Shown piece by piece: positions 8,800 to 16,858 of a stretch of DNA of 64,000 nucleotides. The translations under genes and the position numbers were made by a program. The notes under the pieces were generated by a model that had not been told where the DNA came from, made no database searches, and saw nothing but the letters and a program-made list of their open reading frames with translations. The DNA comes from a bacterium (GTDB lineage: Bacteria; Acidobacteriota; Aminicenantia; Aminicenantales; Aminicenantaceae), in assembly GCA_018335295.1 (NCBI GenBank), contig JAGXKI010000003.1, positions 1 through 64,000 on the forward strand, written 5' to 3'. Numbering within the stretch: position 1 is the first letter of the stretch; each line of letters opens with the position of its first letter.

Positions 8800-8839
8800 G
8801 ATTTTCTTTTTCAATCCGTTAGCTGGAAAAAGAAAAATC
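8800..8839. terminator. A/T-rich hairpin downstream of the phosphate transporter
   Basis: GATTTTCTTTTTC (8800-8812) can pair with GAAAAAGAAAAATC (8826-8839) with one bulged base and a 13-base loop. It lies about 20 bases past the stop of the PiT gene on the minus strand, and the T-rich stem could act as a weak terminator. The stem is almost all A:T, so the prediction is weak. Nothing else is seen in 8631-8859. Confidence 0.35.
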
Positions 8840-8859
8840 TTTAGGAAAATTCCGGCTAT

Positions 8860-10098
8860 TCACACAAAAATAAAAATAAGAATAAAATATATTATTATGG
8901 AAAAAACCCCAGCCGCCGGAACAGAAATAACCCAGGCAGTAAAAATACGTTTGATGACATTCAGGTTGAGAGCAGATATTCCCCGCGCCAACCCCACTCC
9001 CATGATGTTTCCGATGGAAACGTGGGTGGTTGAGACCGGCATTCCCAGACGGGAACAAATAAGTACGGTAAAAGCCGCTCCGAATTCGGCTGAAAATCCA
9101 CGGGTGGGAGTGATGGAAGTTATTTTCTTACCCACTGTTTCCATCACTTTATAACCCCAGGTATATATGCCAAAGGCCAATCCTAAACCGCCTAAAAGCA
9201 GCAGCCAAAAGGGGATAGAAACCTGTGTTCCCATCTCATGAGACTGAACGATGACCACGATAGCCGCCACGGGACCAATGGCATTGGCCACATCATTAGC
9301 TCCATGGGAAAAGGATTCAAAACTGGCCGAGAGAACCTGAAGAGGGCAGGCCATCCGTTCCACCTGAGAATAGGGATCTTCCTTTTTTTCCTTGTATTTC
9401 TTCAGGATTATCTTTCCTCCCCAATATCCTCCCAAACCCACCACAAAAGAAATCACCAGTGATTCCCATAAGGGGAGATGAAGATGAAGATTTTCCAATC
9501 CTTTGTAGATAATGGCCAGAGTGATAAAAAAGCCCACTAGTCCAGAAAAATAGGGGCCTATTTTCTTTGTCTGCTTGATGGGTTCGGTAGAACTCAATAT
9601 AAATTTTTTGATGATGATAAAAATGAAATAGGAAATCACAGCTCCAAAGACAGGAGAAATGATCCAGCTCAGAACCACATACAGAACCACTATCCATTTT
9701 ATCCCCCCAATCCCCACACTCACCAGACCAAAACCCAACACACCCCCAATAATGGAATGAGTGGTGGAAACCGGAAGTTTAAAATGAGTAGCGATATTCA
9801 CCCATAAGGCTGCGGCCAAAACCGAGGACAGCATGCCGTAGACAAAATACTGGGAAGCCCCCTCAAACTGCATGGGATCGATCAAGCCTTTACGGACGGT
9901 ATTGGCCACGTGGCTTCCTACCAGGACCGCCCCTATAATATTCCCCAATGCGGCGACAAAAACGGCTTTTTTTATGGTCAACGCCCCCGAGGCCACTGAA
10001 GTAGCCATGGAATTGGCTACATCATTCGCTCCGATGTTGATCGCACTGTATAAACCTACACAAACAGCAATAATAAGTATGATGACATACGTATGCAC
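8860..10098 (-). CDS. PiT-family inorganic phosphate transporter
   Basis: The 412-residue integral membrane protein has the duplicated PiT signature: NIGANDVANSMATSVASGAL near residues 21-40, and a second copy SHGANDVANAIGPVAA near residue 268. Each is followed by a VSTTHS or VSTTHV motif. Multiple TM helices surround a central hydrophilic loop (KKYKEKKEDPYSQVERM). It couples phosphate entry to H+ or Na+. The start is GTG at 10098 with AGAGAGG five bases before it. The DUF47 gene lies 51 bases upstream in the same direction, a widespread pit pairing. Phosphate is the likely substrate; sulfate or metal-phosphate are less likely. Confidence 0.92.
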   Translation of the reverse strand: MHTYVIILIIAVCVGLYSAINIGANDVANSMATSVASGALTIKKAVFVAALGNIIGAVLVGSHVANTVRKGLIDPMQFEGASQYFVYGMLSSVLAAALWVNIATHFKLPVSTTHSIIGGVLGFGLVSVGIGGIKWIVVLYVVLSWIISPVFGAVISYFIFIIIKKFILSSTEPIKQTKKIGPYFSGLVGFFITLAIIYKGLENLHLHLPLWESLVISFVVGLGGYWGGKIILKKYKEKKEDPYSQVERMACPLQVLSASFESFSHGANDVANAIGPVAAIVVIVQSHEMGTQVSIPFWLLLLGGLGLAFGIYTWGYKVMETVGKKITSITPTRGFSAEFGAAFTVLICSRLGMPVSTTHVSIGNIMGVGLARGISALNLNVIKRIFTAWVISVPAAGVFSIIIYFILIFIFV

Positions 10099-10149
10099 AT
10101 CGACCTCTCTTCCTTAGGTCCCATTTTTGTGTTAAAGGTCAATCCTGTT

Positions 10150-10824
10150 TCAAGTGTTGTGGAGCATCGTCCTCATCTGGTCGCTGCTGTTTTCAGCGTG
10201 ATTAGCCAGAGTCCCTAATTCTTTAAAAATATTCATCCACATCATCACCGAAACAGGGTCCAACTTCGCTTCAATCGAGAACATTTTTTGGGCGGCTTTC
10301 ATCTGAGCCTTGTCTGCCTCCCATTCCTTCTGTTTTACTTCTTCTATGAGCTCGGTCACTTTATGGGCTTCCACTCCACCAAATGAGGTTTCCGCCAAAA
10401 CTTTTATCTCGCTGGAAACAGCCATGGCCTTTTTGTACGTCTCCAAAACCTTGTTCACCAATTCCTTCAATTCGGCCTGGATTTCGGGAGGAACCTTGGT
10501 TTCTCTTATAGTCATCAGCGCAGCCAAGTCTTCGGCTGAATCCGCAATGTTATCCTGTTCTTTCAAAAATCTCAATAAATCATCTCTATCTACGGGCATG
10601 AATAAACTTTTATGAAGTTTGTTCCTGATTTCCTTTTTCAACAAATCAGCTTCATGTTCCGCTTTGAAAATCTTTTTGGAATACTTTTTCACTTCCTCTT
10701 TATCGCCCTGGATAAAAGCAGACACCATAGGCTCCACCAAATCCACACAATCTTTAACTTTCAACATATGCTGATAGAGAGGCTCAAAAGGAGATTTTCC
10801 AAAAAGTTTGTTTATAATGGTCAT
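10150..10824 (-). CDS. DUF47/PhoU-like accessory protein of the Pit transporter
   Basis: This 224-residue, wholly helical, soluble protein belongs to the DUF47 (TIGR00153) family, structurally related to PhoU. Family-typical features are FGKSPFEPLYQHMLKVKDCV at the N-terminus, E-x-x-AD (KAEHEADLLKKEIR), and FLKEQDNIADSAEDLAALM. The two three-helix bundles carry conserved acidic residues that bind metal in PhoU. It is first in the two-gene phosphate operon and probably tunes PiT activity. AAGGTGAT precedes the ATG. This assignment rests on motif and context. Confidence 0.88.
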   Translation of the reverse strand: MTIINKLFGKSPFEPLYQHMLKVKDCVDLVEPMVSAFIQGDKEEVKKYSKKIFKAEHEADLLKKEIRNKLHKSLFMPVDRDDLLRFLKEQDNIADSAEDLAALMTIRETKVPPEIQAELKELVNKVLETYKKAMAVSSEIKVLAETSFGGVEAHKVTELIEEVKQKEWEADKAQMKAAQKMFSIEAKLDPVSVMMWMNIFKELGTLANHAENSSDQMRTMLHNT

Positions 10825-10905
10825 TCCATCACCTTTCCTCGAATAAAAATTCCAATCAAAATTTATTATAATTCATCGACAAAAGAAATCAATGTGAAAT
10901 CATCT

Positions 10906-11379
10906 TCATTTTTTTTTACCCCGTTTTAATATTTTTTCAATCCTGGACTCCATATTTTTATAATGGGTTCCCTGCCAGTAAACCCGGCCGCACTGAGGGC
11001 AAACAGCGAATTTCTGAGCATTTCGATAAACAAACGGAGTGACCAAATTTTTGGCTTTTCTCTTGGGGATTCGTTTGAGGTGGGCATTGCACTCTACACA
11101 CCGGGAATATGGCTTTATTTTTGTCCACAGATTGAATTCATCCAGAACTTGAGCCGCTTGTTCCTGCCAGTTTTCGCTTTTTATAAAAAGAGTCTGAACA
11201 TTCTGAGTATTCTCGATGATTCCTGTATCCCGGGTTAAAAGAACTCGGTCTTCTTTTCTGGCTTTATCGATCAGTTCAGAATCTTCTATCTTGTTGTAAT
11301 ATGTGGTGTCAAATCCTAAAACTTTCAACCATTTGGCCAATTTCCCCAGCATGCAGTCCACTATAAATTTCATAGACAA
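10906..11379 (-). CDS. Mut7-C RNase-domain protein with zinc ribbon
   Basis: The 157-residue protein matches the Mut7-C family, a PIN-like nuclease fold followed by a zinc ribbon. The N-terminus (KFIVDCMLGKLAKWLKVLGFDT) and the LLTRD segment carry the acidic residues expected of a PIN active site. The zinc ribbon is formed by CVEC and CPQC pairs in the C-terminal third, and the tail is very basic (KILKRGKKK). It probably cleaves or binds RNA, but no substrate is known for bacterial members. It lies alone between the phosphate operon and tRNA-Ala. The ATG could be the first codon shown or the Met two codons later. Confidence 0.82.
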   Translation of the reverse strand: MSMKFIVDCMLGKLAKWLKVLGFDTTYYNKIEDSELIDKARKEDRVLLTRDTGIIENTQNVQTLFIKSENWQEQAAQVLDEFNLWTKIKPYSRCVECNAHLKRIPKRKAKNLVTPFVYRNAQKFAVCPQCGRVYWQGTHYKNMESRIEKILKRGKKK

Positions 11380-11457
11380 GGGTCCTTTTCAAATAGTATA
11401 AAAGACCGTACATAGGTTTCAACTCGGATTTTAAAAAATTCAGAAGTGCCGTTCATA

Positions 11458-11533
11458 TGGTGGACGGTAGGGGACTTGAACCCCCGACCTCAGCGTTGCG
11501 AACGCCGCGCTCTCCCGACTGAGCTAACCGCCC
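11458..11533 (-). tRNA. tRNA-Ala, anticodon CGC, CCA encoded
   Basis: On the minus strand the sequence folds as a standard cloverleaf of 76 bases. The acceptor GGGCGGT pairs with ACCGTCC and includes a G3:U70 wobble, the classic alanine identity element. The D-arm is GCTC...GAGC, the anticodon loop TTCGCAA (anticodon CGC, codon GCG), and the T-loop GTTCAAGTC. It ends A-CCA at 11458, so CCA is genomic. It lies 32 bases beyond the ftsH stop codon. Confidence 0.95.
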
Positions 11534-11565
11534 ACTCTGTTGAGTTTCTTTATATTCGACCAAAA

Positions 11566-13461
11566 TCAGCTTAAAATCCGGTCAATATCTTTGTCTTCCA
11601 GGGTTTCGTTTTCCAAAAGGCCTTGAGCCAACCGATCCAGCTTATCCTTGTTCTCATTCAAGGTTTTGATGGCCTTATTTTCCATATCCCCGACTATTTT
11701 CTGAATCTCTTCATCAATGATCCGGGCGGTCTCCTCACTGAATTCTTTGGGTTGAGCCATTTCCCGGCCCAAAAAAAGATGCTGCTCTCCCAAGCTGAAG
11801 GTCACAGGCCCCACTCTATCGCTCATCCCCCATTGAGTGACCATCCGGCGGGCTAAGTCGGTTACTTGTTTAAGGTCGTTGTAAGCTCCATTGGACACAT
11901 CTTTAAATTTTATTTTTTCGGCGGCCCGTCCTCCCAGCATAACAGCGATTCGGTTTAACAGGTAATCTTTTTTTAAATTATGCCTGTCTTCTTCAGGAGT
12001 TTGTTCAGTGGCTCCCAACGAACGCCCCCTGGGAATGATGGTGACCTTCTGTACCGGATCTGTGCGGGGGGTTAATTTGGCCATCAGGGCATGGCCACCT
12101 TCATGGTAGGCGATTATTTTCTTCTCTTCCTCACTAATGATATCCTCACGTTCATGACCCAAGAGTATTTTGTCCCTGGCTTGATCGAATTCCCCAAAAG
12201 AAACTTTCTTTTTGTTTTTTCGTCCTGCCAATAAGGCTGCTTCATTCACCAGATTTTTTAAATCGGCTCCGGAAAACCCTACTGTCCGTGCCGCTATGTT
12301 TTGGATATCCACATCTTTTTTCAGAGGCACTTTTCTTGTATGGATACGCAGTATTTTTTCCCGAGCCTTTTTTTCCGGCAAATCAAGGCTTATCTGTCTG
12401 TCAAAGCGGCCCGGACGGGTTAAAGCGGTGTCCAGGACATCTGGACGGTTAGTGGCTGAAAGGACGATCACCGATTCATGGGGAGCAAACCCATCCATTT
12501 CTGCCAGGATTTGATTCAGAGTTTGTTCCCTTTCATCATGGCCGCCCCCGAGTCCCGTCCCTCTGGCTCTCCCGATGGAATCAAGTTCATCGATAAAAAT
12601 AATGGAAGGAGCCTCCCTTTTGGCAGTGGAAAACATATCTCTCACTCGAGAAGCTCCCACTCCTACAAACATCTCGATAAATTCCGATCCACTGATGCTG
12701 AAAAAAGGAACGTCGGCTTCTCCTGCACAAGCTCGTGCCAGAAGGGTCTTCCCCGAACCAGGAGGTCCGACCAACAAGAGCCCTTTGGGAATGTCGGCTC
12801 CTAATTCTTTGAATTTATTTGGATTCTTTAAATATTGAACGATCTCCTTCAGATCTCTTTTGGGATTTTCCAGACCCGCCACATCATTAAACGTTTCTTT
12901 GCTGCTGGTTTTTCTGTATCTTCGAGCTTTTGATTTCCCGATGTTGAAAAAGCCGCCGCCTCCTCCGCCAAATTTTTTCATCTGGTTCTGCATTCTCTTT
13001 CTCATGAACACAAAATATCCAATGAGCAAGGCCCATGGCAGTAGGAAAATAAGGAGAGTGGGAAGCCATGTGCGGTTCTCTTCTTTAGCGTGAATGTTGA
13101 CTCCACTGTTTTCTAAAATATTGATTAACTCGGTGTCTTCCACTGAAGGTTTAACGGTTTGAAAGGAAGTGTAGGATGTCTCTCCTTTCTCTGGTTTATA
13201 TGCTTTTTTGAAACTTCCTTGGATCTTCTGACCCTGGATGGTGACTTCAGAGATATTCCCCCTTTTGACCTGCTGCTTAAATTCGGAATAGGATAAATCC
13301 GCAGACTCTTGAAATTTAAACACGTTGGAAAAAAATAAAATCACCACAAAAATAAGAAGAATCCAAATAAGCACTCCCCAGGGAAATTTGGATTTTCCTT
13401 TGAGCTGGTTGAACGGATTGAACGGCTTGGATTTGTTTGAATTATTCATTTTTTGGTTCAT
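11566..13461 (-). CDS. ftsH: ATP-dependent zinc metalloprotease FtsH
   Basis: This 631-residue membrane AAA+ protease has TM helices near residues 28-46 and 133-153 bracketing a small periplasmic domain. The AAA domain has Walker A GPPGSGKT at 232-239, Walker B IIFIDELD near 287-294 and an SRH arginine region. The zinc site is HEGGH at 453-457. Length and order match FtsH, which degrades misfolded membrane proteins and short-lived regulators. A Gly-rich stretch (GGGGGG, 165-170) links the TM region to the AAA part. A TATAAT on the minus strand at 13541-13546, 80 bases upstream, could be its -10 element, though the -35 is poor. The gap 13462-13645 holds nothing else recognisable. Confidence 0.97.
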   Translation of the reverse strand: MNQKMNNSNKSKPFNPFNQLKGKSKFPWGVLIWILLIFVVILFFSNVFKFQESADLSYSEFKQQVKRGNISEVTIQGQKIQGSFKKAYKPEKGETSYTSFQTVKPSVEDTELINILENSGVNIHAKEENRTWLPTLLIFLLPWALLIGYFVFMRKRMQNQMKKFGGGGGGFFNIGKSKARRYRKTSSKETFNDVAGLENPKRDLKEIVQYLKNPNKFKELGADIPKGLLLVGPPGSGKTLLARACAGEADVPFFSISGSEFIEMFVGVGASRVRDMFSTAKREAPSIIFIDELDSIGRARGTGLGGGHDEREQTLNQILAEMDGFAPHESVIVLSATNRPDVLDTALTRPGRFDRQISLDLPEKKAREKILRIHTRKVPLKKDVDIQNIAARTVGFSGADLKNLVNEAALLAGRKNKKKVSFGEFDQARDKILLGHEREDIISEEEKKIIAYHEGGHALMAKLTPRTDPVQKVTIIPRGRSLGATEQTPEEDRHNLKKDYLLNRIAVMLGGRAAEKIKFKDVSNGAYNDLKQVTDLARRMVTQWGMSDRVGPVTFSLGEQHLFLGREMAQPKEFSEETARIIDEEIQKIVGDMENKAIKTLNENKDKLDRLAQGLLENETLEDKDIDRILS

Positions 13462-13645
13462 TTATAAAATATTAAAAACTCCTCTCATATTGATCTTTAA
13501 ACCGGATCCAAAAAGAAATATTAATATTCACTTCAATTTTATTATACCTCATTCTCTAATTCAACTGCCCGGAGACCGCCTCTTATTGAAAAGAAAGGAG
13601 CGGAATAATGACTATGATATCGACAAAGAATAGAACGCGGGATGT

Positions 13646-14884
13646 TTATTTGATTTCTTTTATTTCTTCCAGTACCTTTATATTCCGTTTTTCCATTTCA
13701 TCCATGAACTCAGAATAAATCTTTTCATCGATTCCGTCTTCAGGAGCCACAATTCCCTTTCCTTTAATTTTCCCTTCAGCTGTAAACTTCGCCCCTACAG
13801 CCACAGGAAACCCAGTCACTCGGGCCATAGAGGAGAGCCCGGTTTTTGGATCCGCTTCATCCCACATGTAATAATCAACCCTCATCTTCTTTCCATCTTT
13901 CATCCCTGTAACTGTGTTCCACATCACACACACATCTCTGTCTCCCTCTAGAGGTTGAAGCTTGGGCTTAATAATAGAAAGGAAGAATTCTCTTGGTGAG
14001 ACTTTGACGCCTTTGATTTCCACGGGATTCAAATCCAGCATTCCGCATTCCTTAAGTGTTTGAATTCCTTCCCAATGACCGGGCCAGCGGATGGTTTTTT
14101 CAGCAAACTCTTGAAGCTGGGGGCGGGTGTCTATAAAGCTGGGCATACCTGGGGTAACCGCACACATCAATTCTTCATTTTTGCCAAATTTATCAAACTT
14201 GAACCTTTCTTGATCCGTCATAGCATTGACTTCCACCACTTCCCCATTCTTGATCACGTTCAATTTGACCATATATTCACGGAGCACATGTTCGAAGGCC
14301 CAGGTGATCATGTATCGTAAGGGATGATTCTGCGCCGCTTCTTTGGAAGGAATTCCTCCAACTCTGGCGATGGCCGTTTCCGCCTTGTCCAATTTTCTTA
14401 TTCCTTCTCCTGTAGTCACATTGCTCAATCCCGGGGCAAACCCCATTCCATCCAGAAAAGTCATGCCGTTTTCCTTTCCCTTTTCATTCAACCAGTCCCC
14501 GTATTCGTTCAGACTCTTTCCTTGTGGAAGTTCCAATCCTTCGGTCTCGTAGGGATCCGGTCTTTTATGATACTCCTCCAGCATATCCACAATATGAAAT
14601 CCAGCTTCCACTGCACTGTGAACCAAGTTGTAACTGGTCTTTCTATCGGGAAGAGCAATAACTCCTACATCATATTTTCCCATTAAGCTTTGAGTTTCCT
14701 CCCGGTTAAGGATATCCAGCGAATGGGCTCGGACTTTCTCACTCCCGGTCCATTCTTTTATCTTTTCCAGAGCTTCTTTACGCCTTCCCACGATTCCTAT
14801 GGTTTCCACTTGGTCATCTTTAGCCAAATCCCAGGTCACGGCCTGGCCGATCAGCCCAGATCCTCCAAATACAAGAATTTTCAT
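13646..14884 (-). CDS. Saccharopine dehydrogenase-like NAD(P) oxidoreductase
   Basis: The 412-residue product begins MKILVFGGSGLIGQAV, a Rossmann nucleotide-binding start, and has the overall layout of the saccharopine dehydrogenase / L-lysine dehydrogenase-like family. DGMGFAPGLSN lies near the middle and a catalytic-domain C-terminus follows. Members act on amino acids such as lysine, saccharopine or carboxynorspermidine; which one cannot be decided here. I chose the ATG at 14884 because AAAGGAGG lies 8 bases upstream. An in-frame ATG 24 bases earlier would overlap that site. It is monocistronic, with mscS upstream in the same direction. Confidence 0.8.
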   Translation of the reverse strand: MKILVFGGSGLIGQAVTWDLAKDDQVETIGIVGRRKEALEKIKEWTGSEKVRAHSLDILNREETQSLMGKYDVGVIALPDRKTSYNLVHSAVEAGFHIVDMLEEYHKRPDPYETEGLELPQGKSLNEYGDWLNEKGKENGMTFLDGMGFAPGLSNVTTGEGIRKLDKAETAIARVGGIPSKEAAQNHPLRYMITWAFEHVLREYMVKLNVIKNGEVVEVNAMTDQERFKFDKFGKNEELMCAVTPGMPSFIDTRPQLQEFAEKTIRWPGHWEGIQTLKECGMLDLNPVEIKGVKVSPREFFLSIIKPKLQPLEGDRDVCVMWNTVTGMKDGKKMRVDYYMWDEADPKTGLSSMARVTGFPVAVGAKFTAEGKIKGKGIVAPEDGIDEKIYSEFMDEMEKRNIKVLEEIKEIK

Positions 14885-14935
14885 TTCATTTTCCTCCTTT
14901 AGATACAAATATTATTTTCAATTTACCTGGATTAT

Positions 14936-15997
14936 TCATCCATTATTATTTTCCCTGCGCAAAAACAAAGTCTGGGTAGGATAGGCAAATTCGATTCCCT
15001 CCTCCTGAAATCTTCTGTAGATCTCCAAGTTGACAGCCTGTTGGATATCCATATAGAGATAGTAATCAGGGCTTTGGACATAATAAACAATTTCATAATT
15101 CAGTGAAAAATCCCCGTATTCTTTGAAGTGGGCTCTATCCAAACGGGCATTTTCCTGCTTTTCCAGGACTTCTTTAATAATCTGAGGTATCTTTTTCAGT
15201 TTTTCGTACGGAGTCTGATAAGTCACCCCCAGGGTGAATACAATTCTTCTCTCCACCATCCGCTTGTAGTTGCGGATCCGGCTTTTCAACAGGTCGCTGT
15301 TTGCAAAAATAAGTTGTTCTCCGGAAAGGCTCCGAACCCGGGTGGTTTTGAGCCCCACATGCTCAATGGTGCCCAGATAATTGTCTACAATGATAAAGTC
15401 CCCGATGACAAAAGGTTTATCCAAGACGATGGAAAGGGAAGCAAACAAGTCGCCCAAAACATTCTGCAGAGCCAGAGCAACAGCCACACCCCCGATTCCC
15501 AACCCTGCTATCAGTGCGGAGACCTCAACTCCCAAGTTGTCCAAGGCCAGCAAAAGAACCACCGTCCACAGGGCGATGCGTCCGATAAACCCAAGGGCCG
15601 TAAACGTGGTCACAGTGGCGGCATCTTCTTCCATCTTATCCTTCTTGTACCTATTGATCCAGTATTCGATGACCACTGAGCCCCAGATTCCTCCTTGAAT
15701 CAACAAAGCGATAACCAAAACTTCACCCAGCACTTTTTCTACTACTGGAGGCAGGGTGAGAAGCAGTGATCCAATGTAAACGGAAACCACAAATAAAACA
15801 TAAAATTTGACCTTTTGGAAAAGATCAGCGACGAGATCATCCAGCGTGGTTTCGGTCTTTTGGGCTAACACCCTGAATTTTCGCGAAATCAGGGAAAATA
15901 AAAGTCGGATGATAACCCAAACCACTCCAAAAAGAAGGAGAGCCATAAGCCACTCTTTGATGGTATTTTGATAAAAAGTCTGCTCTAAAAATTCCAT
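14936..15997 (-). CDS. MscS-family mechanosensitive channel
   Basis: The 353-residue membrane protein has about four N-terminal TM helices (to about 160) and the MscS pore helix and beta-domain. The pore region is SALIAGLGIGGVAVALALQNVLGDLFASLSIVLDKPF by layout, with the Gly/Ala-rich TM3 and the F-x-x-GDFIIVD beta-domain start. It opens under membrane tension to release solutes on osmotic downshift. The C-terminal alpha/beta domain includes VTYQTPYEKLKKIP. It is close to the dehydrogenase gene downstream (51 bases), but no functional link is evident. The gap 15998-16235 holds no visible gene. Confidence 0.92.
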   Translation of the reverse strand: MEFLEQTFYQNTIKEWLMALLLFGVVWVIIRLLFSLISRKFRVLAQKTETTLDDLVADLFQKVKFYVLFVVSVYIGSLLLTLPPVVEKVLGEVLVIALLIQGGIWGSVVIEYWINRYKKDKMEEDAATVTTFTALGFIGRIALWTVVLLLALDNLGVEVSALIAGLGIGGVAVALALQNVLGDLFASLSIVLDKPFVIGDFIIVDNYLGTIEHVGLKTTRVRSLSGEQLIFANSDLLKSRIRNYKRMVERRIVFTLGVTYQTPYEKLKKIPQIIKEVLEKQENARLDRAHFKEYGDFSLNYEIVYYVQSPDYYLYMDIQQAVNLEIYRRFQEEGIEFAYPTQTLFLRRENNNG

Positions 15998-16235
15998 GTT
16001 CTCTTCCCCTTATCCTTTTTCATCCCAAAGAATTAGGGTTAACTGCCCAATAAACTCAGAACGTGTGTTTAACGCTTATATCACAAGAAAAAATCAAGGT
16101 CAACCAACGGAACTAGGAAAGCGGGCCCCAGCGGATTGTCCCGATTTCTTCAAAATCTCTCTCCCTTAAGAAAATTCATCTACCCTCAAACCCCAAGAAC
16201 CCTAAACTCTCACTCCCGCCACCTCGACATTACGT

Positions 16236-16781
16236 TTAGGAAATGATTTTTTCAGTTTCCTCGATCTTCTCCCCATAAACTTTATGGACGAAATCCTTAT
16301 CAAACTCTTTCTCTTCCTCTAATATTTCCTGCTGTTCTTGAGCGCTGAAGTATTCCATGACCGGGATGAAAAAATTTTTGTCTTCTTTTTCTATATGTTT
16401 GGGGTAAAAAACAATGAGTTCCTTTAAAATTCGAGAAATGGTTTCCAACTCATTTTTATCTCCCTGTTGATATTTTCGGTGAGAATTCATGAGAACCTTT
16501 ACTTTTTTTCTTCCCCATTTGTGCTCTTCCACCAACTCCTCCATGGTCTTTTTATGTTCTGGGGAAAGACTCTTTTTTTTCAACTCTCTGAACAATATAT
16601 CCTCTTCTTTTCCATGATGCAGACGGTCGGCATAAACCCGTATAAAATCAACGAATACAGGAACCATCTCAGGTTTAATTCTTTGTTTTTTATCAATCTG
16701 CTCCTTTCCCTTATTCATGACATTGATCATCCGTTCAATGACTCTGTGCTCGGTCATCAAAGGACCCACAGGCATCACCAT
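16236..16781 (-). CDS. Hemerythrin HHE-domain protein
   Basis: This 181-residue helical cytoplasmic protein has the His/Glu spacing of hemerythrin-like HHE domains: TEHRVIERMI (first His), YADRLHHGKEEDILF (H-HxxxE), VEEHKWGRKKV, and YPKHIEKEDKNFF (H-xxx-E). The residues can hold a di-iron site. Relatives sense or bind O2, NO or iron, or take part in Fe-S repair of the RIC/YtfE type, but the N-terminal domain of YtfE is absent. It lies alone, 77 bases upstream of the stop of the P-type ATPase gene in the same direction. The precise role cannot be read. Confidence 0.85.
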   Translation of the reverse strand: MVMPVGPLMTEHRVIERMINVMNKGKEQIDKKQRIKPEMVPVFVDFIRVYADRLHHGKEEDILFRELKKKSLSPEHKKTMEELVEEHKWGRKKVKVLMNSHRKYQQGDKNELETISRILKELIVFYPKHIEKEDKNFFIPVMEYFSAQEQQEILEEEKEFDKDFVHKVYGEKIEETEKIIS

Positions 16782-16858
16782 GGCTCACTCTCCTTTATCA
16801 AATATAATTTTAAGTGAAAGCCTCCAGCTCTTGAGGTCTTCCTTAGAACTCTAATTTT

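Noticed and set aside
15998-16235. Possible small gene between mscS and the hemerythrin gene
   Set aside because: No open frame with a ribosome site and recognisable sequence was found.
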